Shown piece by piece: positions 28,064 to 36,515 of a DNA stretch of 64,000 bases (positions within the stretch are counted from its first letter, which is position 1; every line of letters begins with the position of its first letter). The DNA comes from Serratia fonticola (lineage in GTDB: Bacteria; Pseudomonadota; Gammaproteobacteria; Enterobacterales; Enterobacteriaceae), in the NCBI RefSeq assembly GCF_006715025.1, contig NZ_VFMK01000001.1:5518001-5582000 (forward strand), in the 5' to 3' direction. The notes beneath the pieces are model-generated. The model searched no databases. It saw only the letters and a list, made by a program, of their open reading frames with translations, and was not told the DNA's origin. Both the position numbers and the translations under genes were made by a program.

Positions 28064-29365
28064 ATGCTAATTGTGGAATTGATCATCGTTCTACTGGCCA
28101 TATTTTTAGGGGCCAGGCTGGGCGGTATCGGAATTGGCTTTGCGGGCGGTCTTGGGGTGTTGGTTTTGGCCATGATTGGCGTTAAACCGGGCAGTATTCC
28201 CTTCGACGTGATTTCAATCATCATGGCAGTGATCGCGGCGATCTCCGCGATGCAGGTCGCAGGCGGGATGGACTATCTGGTCCAGCAAACTGAAAAGCTG
28301 CTGCGTAAAAATCCAAAATACATCACTATTCTGGCCCCGATCGTCACCTATTTTCTGACCATCTTCGCAGGCACCGGGAATATCTCCCTCTCTGCACTGC
28401 CGGTAATTGCCGAAGTGGCCAAAGAACAGGGTGTCAAACCTTGCCGTCCACTGTCTACTGCCGTCGTTTCTGCGCAGATTGCCATCACCGCTTCGCCTAT
28501 CTCGGCGGCCGTGGTGTATATGTCTTCCGTCATGGAAGGCCACGGCGTGAGTTACCTGCATCTGCTGATGGTGGTGATCCCTTCTACTTTCTGCGCCGTG
28601 ATCGTGATGTCACTGCTGGTTACCTGGCTGTTTGACTCCAAACTGTCTGACGATCCGGTGTATCAGAAACGCTTTGAAGAAGGTCTGATCACACTGCGCG
28701 GCGATAGCGTGATGGAGATCAAACCCCGGGCGAAAGCGTCAGTACTGCTGTTCCTGGCAGGCGTCCTGTGCGTAGTGGCCTATGCCATCGTTAACAGCCC
28801 AAGTATGGGTCTGGTGGCAACGCCGCTGATGAACACCACCAATGCCATCTTGATTATCATGCTGAGCGTGGCGACCCTCACCACCATCCTGTGCCGCGTC
28901 GATACCGATATGGTACTGAACTCCAGCACCTTCAAAGCCGGTATGAGCGCCTGTATCTGTATCCTGGGCGTCGCCTGGTTGGGTGATACCTTTGTACAGG
29001 CCAACCTCGAGTGGATCAAAGAGACAGCGGGAACAGTGATCCAATCACATCCTTGGTTGCTGGCGGTGATCTTCTTCTTCTGCTCGGCGCTATTGTACTC
29101 TCAGGCGGCGACGGCCAAGGCATTGATGCCTATGGCGCTGGCGCTGAACGTGACCCCACTGACCGCCGTCGCCTCTTTTGCTGCGGTGTCCGGCCTGTTT
29201 ATTCTGCCAACCTACCCAACCTTGGTTGCGGCAGTGCAGATGGACGATACCGGTACCACGCGTATCGGGCGCTTTGTGTTTAACCACCCGTTCTTTATTC
29301 CTGGCACCCTGGGTGTGGCGTTTGCGGTCATCTTCGGCTTCCTGTTAGGCAGCGTTATTCTGTGA
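28064..29365 (+). CDS. dcuA: C4-dicarboxylate antiporter DcuA
   Basis: 433-residue inner-membrane exchanger for aspartate, fumarate, malate and succinate. The N-terminus MLIVELIIVLLAIFLGARLG and motif GTGNISLSALPVIAEVAKEQ match E. coli DcuA nearly throughout. The ATG at 28064 was chosen over an in-frame start at 28025; an AAGGGG ribosome site precedes it. Together with aspA and frd it forms the aspartate-to-succinate fermentative route. Confidence 0.97.
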   Translation: MLIVELIIVLLAIFLGARLGGIGIGFAGGLGVLVLAMIGVKPGSIPFDVISIIMAVIAAISAMQVAGGMDYLVQQTEKLLRKNPKYITILAPIVTYFLTIFAGTGNISLSALPVIAEVAKEQGVKPCRPLSTAVVSAQIAITASPISAAVVYMSSVMEGHGVSYLHLLMVVIPSTFCAVIVMSLLVTWLFDSKLSDDPVYQKRFEEGLITLRGDSVMEIKPRAKASVLLFLAGVLCVVAYAIVNSPSMGLVATPLMNTTNAILIIMLSVATLTTILCRVDTDMVLNSSTFKAGMSACICILGVAWLGDTFVQANLEWIKETAGTVIQSHPWLLAVIFFFCSALLYSQAATAKALMPMALALNVTPLTAVASFAAVSGLFILPTYPTLVAAVQMDDTGTTRIGRFVFNHPFFIPGTLGVAFAVIFGFLLGSVIL

Positions 29366-29372
29366 TCTACCC

Positions 29373-29396
29373 GCGGGGTTTCGGCCCCGCTTTCCC
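29373..29396 (+). terminator. dcuA terminator
   Basis: GCGGGG-TTTCGG-CCCCGC followed by TTTCCCTTCT, 8 bp after the dcuA stop. Confidence 0.85.
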
Positions 29397-29489
29397 TTCT
29401 CATTTTCTCACTGCTGATAATCTCGCCTTCTAGCCAACACCGCTTCAGGGTATAGTGCCCTGTTGATAACCTGGTTGAGAGGGCTGAAG

Positions 29490-29813
29490 ATGTCTGATTG
29501 CGAAGCTATCGTCATACTCTGTACCGCACCCGATGAAGCGACGGCACAAGAGCTGGCGGCGCGCGTGCTGGGAGAGAAACTTGCGGCCTGCGCCACATTG
29601 CTGCCCGGAGCCTCATCCTTGTATTACTGGGATGGGAAACTGGAACAGGAATATGAGGTGCAGATGCTGTTCAAGAGTAATCGCCGGCATCAACACGCTC
29701 TGCTCACCTACCTGAAACAACATCACCCGTATCAAACGCCCGAGCTGTTGGTGCTGCCGGTGATGGCTGGAGATAAAGACTACCTGTCATGGATCAACGC
29801 CTCATTAAACTGA
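29490..29813 (+). CDS. cutA: Divalent-cation tolerance protein CutA
   Basis: 107-residue trimeric PII-like protein; CTAPDEATAQELAARVLGEKLAACATLLPG and SLYYWDGKLEQEYEVQM are the family hallmarks. E. coli mutants show altered copper tolerance; the molecular job is unclear. Its last 25 bp overlap dsbD in another frame, so the two are coupled. The ATG at 29490 (MSDCEAIV) was chosen over an upstream in-frame start at 29463. Confidence 0.96.
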   Translation: MSDCEAIVILCTAPDEATAQELAARVLGEKLAACATLLPGASSLYYWDGKLEQEYEVQMLFKSNRRHQHALLTYLKQHHPYQTPELLVLPVMAGDKDYLSWINASLN

Positions 29814-31498
29814 TATTCCTGCTTTGCAGCCTGTTTTTTCTGCCGCAAACGGTTCAGGCCTCCCTGTTCGGCCAAAACGGCGGCAACCAGTTCGTGCCCG
29901 TCGATCAAGCCTTTGCTTTTGATTTTAAGCAACAGGACCAGCAACTGACGCTGAAATGGCAAATCCGCCCTGGCTATTATCTGTATCGCCAACAGATCAA
30001 ACTGGTGCCGCAGCAGGCAACGCTCGGAAAATTCGAGCTGCCTGCCGGGTTGATGCATAAAGACGAATTCTTTGGCGAGGTGGCAATTTTCAAAACGCCA
30101 TTAACCTTGACCATTCCGCTATTGCAAGCCGATGCCAACGCCAGTCTGAGCGTCACCTATCAAGGCTGTGCCGAGGCCGGATTCTGCTATCCGCCAGAGA
30201 CACGTGTTATCCCTCTGGATGCAGTGAAGGCTACCGCCAACTCGTTAACGCCGGCACCGTCGGGTGAAACCGCACCGGCTTCGCTGCCATTTTCTCCGCT
30301 ATGGGCACTGCTGATTGGTATCGGTATCGCGTTTACGCCTTGCGTATTGCCGATGTACCCGCTGATTTCCGGCATTATTCTGGGCCGCGAACGGCCACAC
30401 AGTAGTGGACGCATTCTGGTGCTGGCCGTGGTGTATGTGCAGGGTATGGCGTTGACCTACACCTTACTTGGCCTGGTGGTTGCCGCTGCCGGGATGCAGT
30501 TCCAGGCGGCATTACAACACCCTTATGTGTTGATCGGGTTGTCAGTGCTGTTTGTCGCTCTGGCGCTATCCATGTTCGGTTGCTATTCCCTGCAGCTCCC
30601 CTCTTCGCTGCAAACCCGGCTGGCAAACTGGAGTAACACTCAACAAGGGGGTTCGCTGGTTGGCGTATTTGTGATGGGGGCACTGGCAGGGTTAATCTGT
30701 TCACCTTGTACCACGGCACCACTCAGCGCCATCCTGTTGTACATCGCCCAAAGCGGCAACATGTGGGCCGGCGGCGGAACGCTGTATCTGTATGCGCTAG
30801 GGATGGGGATACCGCTGGTGATCGTGACAGTGTTCGGCAACCGCCTGCTGCCCCGCAGTGGCCCATGGATGCAATACGTTAAAGAAGCCTTCGGCTTTGT
30901 AATTCTGGCGCTACCGGTCTTTCTGCTTGAACGGGTGATCGGTGACGTCTGGGGGCTGCGTCTGTGGAGTCTGCTCGGCCTGGCGTTCTTCGGTTGGGCG
31001 TTCGTCCTTAGCCTGAAGTCGTCGCGCGGCTGGACGCGCGCCATACAGATAATCCTGCTGGCAGCATTGGTGATCGCCGCGCGTCCACTACAGGACTGGG
31101 CATTCGGTAACACCTCATCTGAACAGCCAGCTCAGCCACATCTCAACTTCACCCGTATTGGCAACGTTGAACAGCTTAATCTGGCACTGCAGCAGGCGCA
31201 GGGCAAACCGGTGATGCTGGATCTATATGCAGACTGGTGCGTCGCCTGCAAGGAATTCGAAAAATACACCTTCAGCGATCCTGCGGTACAGGCGCAGTTG
31301 GCTGATACCCTGTTGTTACAGGCCGATGTGACGGCTAACAATGCCGAGCAGGTGGCGCTGCTCAAGCACTTACAGGTGCTCGGCTTGCCAACCATCCTGT
31401 TTTTCAACCAGGCAGGCCAAGAGTTACCCGCCGCCCGTGTAACAGGTTTTATGGATGCCGCGGCATTCAGCGCACATTTGCAGAAATCGGTTCGGTAA
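29789..31498 (+). CDS. dsbD: Thiol:disulfide interchange protein DsbD
   Basis: Inner-membrane protein (569 residues) that moves reducing power from cytoplasmic thioredoxin to periplasmic DsbC and DsbG. The signal peptide ends near residue 24. The alpha domain bears CAEAGFC, the eight-helix beta domain has FTPCVLP and CSPC, and the C-terminal thioredoxin-like gamma domain has WCVAC. All six redox cysteines are present. It overlaps cutA by 25 bp, as in E. coli. Confidence 0.97.
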   Translation: MDQRLIKLIFLLCSLFFLPQTVQASLFGQNGGNQFVPVDQAFAFDFKQQDQQLTLKWQIRPGYYLYRQQIKLVPQQATLGKFELPAGLMHKDEFFGEVAIFKTPLTLTIPLLQADANASLSVTYQGCAEAGFCYPPETRVIPLDAVKATANSLTPAPSGETAPASLPFSPLWALLIGIGIAFTPCVLPMYPLISGIILGRERPHSSGRILVLAVVYVQGMALTYTLLGLVVAAAGMQFQAALQHPYVLIGLSVLFVALALSMFGCYSLQLPSSLQTRLANWSNTQQGGSLVGVFVMGALAGLICSPCTTAPLSAILLYIAQSGNMWAGGGTLYLYALGMGIPLVIVTVFGNRLLPRSGPWMQYVKEAFGFVILALPVFLLERVIGDVWGLRLWSLLGLAFFGWAFVLSLKSSRGWTRAIQIILLAALVIAARPLQDWAFGNTSSEQPAQPHLNFTRIGNVEQLNLALQQAQGKPVMLDLYADWCVACKEFEKYTFSDPAVQAQLADTLLLQADVTANNAEQVALLKHLQVLGLPTILFFNQAGQELPAARVTGFMDAAAFSAHLQKSVR

Positions 31499-31543
31499 AC
31501 AACACTGAGCTAAGGTCTAGAACACTTTTGGGAGGGAGCACAA

Positions 31544-32119
31544 GTGCAACGTGAACAGGTTTTAAGTACAGCGCTGGAGCTGTTAGAAAAACAGGGCCTG
31601 GCGACCACCACATTGGAAATGCTGGCCGAGAAGCTGGGTGTGCCAGCCAGTGACATGACGCCATTCTGGCCGGACCGCGAAGCGCTGCTTTACGACTGCT
31701 TACGCTATCATGGCCAACAGATTGATACCTGGCGCCGACAGCTTCAGCTTGATGAAACGCTCAGCCCACAACAGAAATTATTGGCACGCTATGACGTGCT
31801 GGCAGAATACGTCCAGAATGAACGCTACCCTGGTTGCCTGTTTATTGCCGCCTGCAGTTTCTTCCCTGAAACTGACCACCCTATCCATCAGTTGGCCGAA
31901 CAACAGAAACTGACGTCGTTGGACTTCACCCGCGAACTGCTGCGTGAAATGGATGCCGATGATGCTGATTCGGTGGCACAACAAATGGAACTGGTGCAGG
32001 AAGGCTGCCTGAGCAAGTTGCTGGTAAAACGGCAATTACAGGATGTTTCTGTCGCCAAACGGCTCGCCGAGGATATTCTGCAGATTGCCCAATGCCGTAA
32101 GTTTGGTGCTTTAAGCTAA
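31544..32119 (+). CDS. dscR: TetR-family regulator DscR (YjdC)
   Basis: 191-residue regulator with an N-terminal TetR helix-turn-helix (LEMLAEKLGVPASDMTPFW) and conserved NERYPGCLFIAACSFFPE in the ligand domain. It matches E. coli YjdC, which sits downstream of dsbD there too. The GTG start at 31544 has a GGGAGGGAG ribosome site. The target is unknown here. Confidence 0.92.
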   Translation: MQREQVLSTALELLEKQGLATTTLEMLAEKLGVPASDMTPFWPDREALLYDCLRYHGQQIDTWRRQLQLDETLSPQQKLLARYDVLAEYVQNERYPGCLFIAACSFFPETDHPIHQLAEQQKLTSLDFTRELLREMDADDADSVAQQMELVQEGCLSKLLVKRQLQDVSVAKRLAEDILQIAQCRKFGALS

Positions 32120-32211
32120 GCTCACCTGGCTGCAATAGAAACAGAATTCTGCGCACTTTGTCTGAAAAGCCAGCAGTCAGCTCTATTTTCACGTTTTTTG
32201 CCACAAACCCG

Positions 32212-32240
32212 TTGACGCCGCACGGCCAATACGGTTTAAT
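32212..32240 (+). promoter_or_regulatory. Promoter of tRNA-Phe
   Basis: TTGACG, 17-bp spacer, TTTAAT, and a GC-rich GCGGCCC discriminator directly before the tRNA gene. Confidence 0.75.
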
Positions 32241-32250
32241 GCGGCCCGTT

Positions 32251-32326
32251 GCCCGGATAGCTCAGTCGGTAGAGCAGGGGATTGAAAATCCCCGTGTCCT
32301 TGGTTCGATTCCGAGTCCGGGCACCA
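32251..32326 (+). tRNA. tRNA-Phe (GAA)
   Basis: 76-nt gene beginning GCCCGGATAGCTCAGTCGG, with anticodon loop TTGAAAA (GAA) and encoded ACCA end. It is a single gene with its own promoter and terminator. tRNA-Phe is a common island attachment site, but no integrase or repeat of its 3' end is visible on its right side. Confidence 0.97.
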
Positions 32327-32334
32327 TATTCAGA

Positions 32335-32358
32335 AAAACCCGCCTATGGCGGGTTTTT
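32335..32358 (+). terminator. tRNA-Phe terminator
   Basis: AAAACCCGCC-TAT-GGCGGGTTTTT, a perfect stem with T-run 8 bp after the tRNA. Confidence 0.92.
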
Positions 32359-32385
32359 CGCTTTATATCCCCCAATAATCCCTCC

Positions 32386-32988
32386 CTACGATGAATAAAT
32401 GGGTTGGAAGATACGCTCTCCAATGTAACGTGCAGCATCAATGCACGCTTTCGCTTCCCCTAACTCAGGTAGCAGTAGCATTTCAGATGTGACAACCGGG
32501 GCTCCACAGTAATCAAAAATACCGTGCGTTATCTGTGCGTTAAAAGCAGCGGTAAAACCATGCCGGTCATACACTCCCTTGCTTGCGGCCCCAAGAGCCA
32601 CAAGATGCACGGGCAAATGCCCCAGCTTCTTTGTCGTTGTGCCATCAGCCTGCTCTTCGTAAGCCCAACCGTTGGAAAAAACGCGATCTATCCATCCTTT
32701 CAGTAAGGCTGGCATGGTCCACCAATAGATTGGGAACACCAAAACCAGCGCATCGGCCCTCTCGATACGAGCCTGCTCTGCCAGAATATCCGGCGGAACT
32801 TCACTCATTTTCCGGAAAGCAGCGTTGTCCATAGTCGAGAAAACCGGGTTGAAGCCTTCCTGAGTCAGATCGGCAATTTCAACGGTATGGTTTGGCTCTG
32901 CTTGGGTTATCCCCTCTGCAATTGTCGCTGCAACACTATGGGTCAACGACGTATCCAGAGGGTGGGAAATAACGATCAGCGCATGCAT
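32386..32988 (-). CDS. Flavodoxin-fold NAD(P)H dehydrogenase (quinone) family
   Basis: 200-residue Flavodoxin_2 protein of the NQO1/MdaB/KefF superfamily: HALIVISHPLDTSLTHSVA near the N-terminus and FPIYWWTMPALLKGWIDRVF as the FMN-contact segment. It probably reduces quinones or xenobiotics with two electrons. The ATG at 32986-32988 has an AGGAG site 8 nt upstream; a GTG three codons earlier overlaps that site. It is divergent from the TetR gene at 33103 across a palindromic operator, so it is the likely TetR target. Substrate unknown. Confidence 0.88.
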   Translation of the reverse strand: MHALIVISHPLDTSLTHSVAATIAEGITQAEPNHTVEIADLTQEGFNPVFSTMDNAAFRKMSEVPPDILAEQARIERADALVLVFPIYWWTMPALLKGWIDRVFSNGWAYEEQADGTTTKKLGHLPVHLVALGAASKGVYDRHGFTAAFNAQITHGIFDYCGAPVVTSEMLLLPELGEAKACIDAARYIGERIFQPIYSS

Positions 32989-33030
32989 TTTGGGCACTCC
33001 TGTTGTCAGAAAGGGGGTTAAGACGTACTC

Positions 33031-33077
33031 TATATACCATCAGTAAGTTGCCAATGGTAAGTTACCTTTGGTATATA
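33031..33077. promoter_or_regulatory. Palindromic TetR operator in the divergent promoter
   Basis: A 21-bp near-perfect palindrome at 33051-33071 (CCAATGGTAA, central G, TTACCTTTGG) lies within a wider inverted repeat, TATATACC at 33031-33038 facing GGTATATA at 33070-33077. It covers the space between the reductase gene and the TetR gene, the expected place for an autorepressed divergent promoter pair. Confidence 0.72.
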
Positions 33078-33102
33078 ACTCTGTCAACGGGTAAACATTG
33101 AT

Positions 33103-33705
33103 ATGGTATCTAAGCCACATTCGCGGATTCGGTTATCGAGAGAAGAACGTTATGAGCAGCTTGTGGAAACGGCGTGGAAGATCATCCATGAGGAGGGAAC
33201 CGAAGCGTTGACCCTCGGCCATCTGGCGGAACGCTCGGGCGTCACCAAACCGGTCGTTTACGACCACTTCACTAACCGTTCAGGGCTTTTTGCGGCACTT
33301 TATCAAGAGTTTGACCAGCGCCAGAACGCGCTTATGGATGAAGCAATCCAAAAATCCAAACCAGAACTTGAAGCGCTGGCTAACGTGATTGCCACCTCCT
33401 ACATTGAGTGTGTATTGCTTCAAGGCCGTGAAATGCCCAGTGTCATCGCCGCACTCGCCGGCACCCCCGAGCTTGAAAAAATCAGGAATGATTGCGCCAT
33501 CGTCTTTGCCGAGAAATGCCGCAAGATATTTACTCCATTCCGCCACGATAAAAGCCTTCATGATGCCGCACTATGGGCCATGATCGGCGCAGCTGAAGGC
33601 CTCTCCTACGCCACCACCTGTCACGTCATTACGGCAAGCCAGGCGAAAGATGAACTCTTCCGTGTCATTGTCTCAATGGTGCAAAGACATCATGATCCGT
33701 CATAA
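33103..33705 (+). CDS. TetR/AcrR-family transcriptional regulator
   Basis: 200 residues with an N-terminal TetR DNA-binding domain, LGHLAERSGVTKPVVYDHF at about 42-60, and a C-terminal ligand domain of unknown specificity. Divergent from the flavodoxin-fold reductase with the operator between; it most likely represses both genes until an electrophile or quinone-like ligand binds. The ligand is an inference with no direct support. Confidence 0.9.
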   Translation: MVSKPHSRIRLSREERYEQLVETAWKIIHEEGTEALTLGHLAERSGVTKPVVYDHFTNRSGLFAALYQEFDQRQNALMDEAIQKSKPELEALANVIATSYIECVLLQGREMPSVIAALAGTPELEKIRNDCAIVFAEKCRKIFTPFRHDKSLHDAALWAMIGAAEGLSYATTCHVITASQAKDELFRVIVSMVQRHHDPS

Positions 33706-33746
33706 TACCTGCTGCATCACCGTATTGCTCATCATGGAAGAGGATC

Positions 33747-34280
33747 ATGCCGACTATCATCACCCACGCCGCCGTCCCTTTATGCCTTGGCCTAGGACTG
33801 GGTCAGAAAGCCATACCGCCCCGGCTGTTGCTGGCAGGCATTGTATTTTCAATGCTGCCGGATGCCGATGTACTGGCCTTTAAATTCGGAGTTGCTTACG
33901 GCAATCAGTTCGGCCATCGCGGCTTCACACACTCGCTATTGTTTGCAGTGCTGATGCCAACGTTGGCACTGCTGTTTTACCGTTGGTTCAAAGCGAATCC
34001 ACTAAAGACCTGGCTATTCCTGTTTATCTCGCTGTTATCTCACAGCTTGCTGGACGCAATAACGACGGGAGGCAAAGGCGTGGGTTGGCTATGGCCATGG
34101 CGTGACGAGCGTTTTTTCGCTCCTTGGCAGGTAATACGCGTTGCGCCGTTCGCGCTGGAGAAGTACCTGACGCCCGCAGGACATGCGGTGATCATGTCTG
34201 AATTACTGTGGGTATGGTTACCGGGGGGAATAGTGATGATTGGCATGATGACGCTGCGTAGGTACATTGCGCGCCTCTAA
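33747..34280 (+). CDS. DUF457 / YdjM-type membrane metal-dependent hydrolase
   Basis: 177 residues with four or five hydrophobic segments and the family motif pattern MPTIITHAAVPL, MLPDADVLAF and HRGFTHS, followed by SHSLLDAIT; the His and Asp residues are the putative metal ligands. The family includes LexA-regulated E. coli YdjM; its activity is not established. It ends 8 bp before a bidirectional terminator. Confidence 0.85.
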   Translation: MPTIITHAAVPLCLGLGLGQKAIPPRLLLAGIVFSMLPDADVLAFKFGVAYGNQFGHRGFTHSLLFAVLMPTLALLFYRWFKANPLKTWLFLFISLLSHSLLDAITTGGKGVGWLWPWRDERFFAPWQVIRVAPFALEKYLTPAGHAVIMSELLWVWLPGGIVMIGMMTLRRYIARL

Positions 34281-34288
34281 CGTCTGAT

Positions 34289-34312
34289 AAAGAGGCCTGA
34301 ACAGGCCTCTTT
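34289..34312. terminator. Bidirectional terminator (DUF457 gene / gltP)
   Basis: AAAGAGGCCTG-AA-CAGGCCTCTTT, a perfect 11-bp stem between two converging genes. Confidence 0.88.
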
Positions 34313-34326
34313 GCCAAAAAATCAGT

Positions 34327-35643
34327 CTACGCCTGGTTAGCTGGCTTTACTTTACCGCCCAAAACTTCCTGCTCATAAGCCAGAGATTTTTTACGGTCGA
34401 ACTGATGTTCCCATTTGGCAATCACCAACACCGCCAGCGCATTCCCTACCACGTTCAACGCAGTCCTCGCCATATCCAGAATACGGTCAACACCGGCAAT
34501 AAACGCCAAGCCTTCCAAAGGAATGCCCACGCTGCCCAACGTTGCCAGCAGCACCACAAAGGAAACGCCCGGAACACCGGCTATGCCTTTTGAGGTCACC
34601 ATCAAGGTCAGTACCAGAATGATCTCTTGTCCTATCGATAGCTCAATGCCGTACAGTTGGGCAATGAAGATCGCGGCAATACTCTGGTACAAGGTTGAAC
34701 CATCCAGATTGAATGAATAGCCGGTCGGAACCACGAAGCTGGTGATGGATTTTGGTGCACCATAGGCTTCCATTTTTTCGATAATACGCGGCAGTACGGT
34801 CTCTGAACTGGCCGTTGAGTACGCCAGGATCAGCTCTTCTTTCAAGATGCGGATCAACGTCCAGATACGCAGATTACACAGCCGAGCCACGGTGCCCAAC
34901 ACCACCAGAGCAAAAAAGGCGATGGCAACGTAAACCAGCAGGACCAGCTTAGCCAGCGGCAGCAGTGAAGCAAAACCAAAATTGGCGACCGTTACCGAGA
35001 TCAAACCAAATACCCCAATAGGGGCGTAACGCATGATCATGTGGGTCACTTTGAACATGCTTTCTGAAACCGCCTTAAACACCTTCAACAGCGGTTCCTT
35101 GGTTTCCTTTGGCAAGGAAGACAGCCCCAGACCAAACAGCACCGAGAAAAAGATGATGGGCAGCATGTCGCCTTTGGCCATCGAAGAGAACACGTTAGAT
35201 GGGATTAACGACAGGAGGGTGGCAACCAGGCTATGAGAACCGCTTTGCACCTGTTCGGTCGTTTTTTCATATTGTGATATATCAACCGCGGTCAGCGCTG
35301 ACATATCAATACCTTGCCCTGGTTGGAAAACATTAGCCAATGTCACACCAACGACAATGGCGATAGTGGTGATCACTTCGAAATAGATAATGGTTTTTAA
35401 TCCGATGCGACCCAGCTTTTTAGTATCCCCAACCCCCGCAATCCCGACGATCAACGTTGATATAACTATCGGAACCACAATCATTTTAATCAGGCGAATA
35501 AAAATATCACCGGCTGGGCTCAATACATTATTGACCAACCATTCACGTGACTCAGTTTGATTATGTAATACTGCACCAAGAATAATACCCAATACCAACG
35601 CGATCAGGATTTGCCAAGCAAGGCTGACTTTTACACTCTTCAT
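34327..35643 (-). CDS. gltP: Proton/glutamate-aspartate symporter GltP
   Basis: 438-residue DAACS-family carrier importing glutamate and aspartate with protons. The re-entrant loop regions AYSTASSETVLPRIIEKM and VPTGYSFNLDGSTLYQSIAA, and TLMVTSKGIAGVPG, are conserved. The ATG at 35641-35643 (MKSVKVSLAWQ) has a GAGGAA ribosome site; a TTG two codons upstream is less likely. It faces acs across 872 bp, and the nrf genes found here in E. coli are absent. Confidence 0.96.
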   Translation of the reverse strand: MKSVKVSLAWQILIALVLGIILGAVLHNQTESREWLVNNVLSPAGDIFIRLIKMIVVPIVISTLIVGIAGVGDTKKLGRIGLKTIIYFEVITTIAIVVGVTLANVFQPGQGIDMSALTAVDISQYEKTTEQVQSGSHSLVATLLSLIPSNVFSSMAKGDMLPIIFFSVLFGLGLSSLPKETKEPLLKVFKAVSESMFKVTHMIMRYAPIGVFGLISVTVANFGFASLLPLAKLVLLVYVAIAFFALVVLGTVARLCNLRIWTLIRILKEELILAYSTASSETVLPRIIEKMEAYGAPKSITSFVVPTGYSFNLDGSTLYQSIAAIFIAQLYGIELSIGQEIILVLTLMVTSKGIAGVPGVSFVVLLATLGSVGIPLEGLAFIAGVDRILDMARTALNVVGNALAVLVIAKWEHQFDRKKSLAYEQEVLGGKVKPANQA

Positions 35644-36515
35644 ACCCAAAATTCCTCAAAAACTCCCTCCCAAAGCATTTAACAAACCCTCGACTTCAGA
35701 TGGAATACTTAATCATTTAATACGGGCTTATGGTAGTTGACCCTCATGCGTTTGCTTGCCCTTCATGCAACGCGATATAACTCTGTACCATTTGGAGACC
35801 GGTTTCTGCAAGCCTTGTTTCATCTTGCAGAGCGCCGTGTTGAACAGGTTAAAAAGCAAGAAAAAAAATAACGACAACATAATTACTTGTTCTTAAAAAC
35901 ATAATATTAGCAAAAGCCAAACAACGACACCGCAAGTTGAACAATTTTCAAACAGAAATAAAGTGCGTGATTTATCATTGAACTTGCATATTTAGTCGGC
36001 CCAAATGTTTTAATATTGTTAAGGAATGGTTTTTACAATGAAAATAGAAGCGTTTTATAAATACCCACACTCCGTACAAATTTAATACAATTAAATACAT
36101 TAAATCTATGCTATTAATTTTTTCCATTTATTATTTTTATGGAATAACTCATACAAATAAATAATGGTATGTACTTAATTACCTCAATAATCATTTTGAT
36201 TTAAAAACTAAAATAAAAGAGAGCAGTTTAAAAACTGCCTATATTTATACTGTTTTAACCTTCTCTACTCTACCGAACGATGCGGAGAGTTAACGCTTAT
36301 TATTTTAGTTATCTAAAAAGTTTTTTAAGGGAAAGGCTCACTTTGGCCACCTATCACCGTCAACCAAACAGATACACAACGCAATTACGGCAGTAACTAT
36401 TACAAATCAATATCTTCGTTGCGTGATCTGCCGCCCAAAAAAGAAACAAAAAATCACGGCAAACTATACTTAACCATCAGTTGACATATCATTAACAATT
36501 CTAAGGAGAAAAACC
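35644..36515. other. AT-rich gltP-acs intergenic region
   Basis: 872 bp with no credible gene. It must hold the divergent gltP and acs promoters. A GCAGTTT/AAACTGC hairpin lies at 36223-36238. The acs ribosome site AAGGAG is at 36503-36508. I found no CRP site good enough to report, although acs is CRP-controlled in E. coli. Confidence 0.5.

Noticed and set aside
32251..34280. tRNA-Phe as integration site of an island
   Set aside because: No integrase and no direct repeat of the tRNA 3' end was seen on the right-hand side; the genes beyond it have ordinary composition.
36223..36238. GCAGTTT/AAACTGC hairpin in the gltP-acs gap as a terminator
   Set aside because: Short stem with no T-run, and no gene ends near it.
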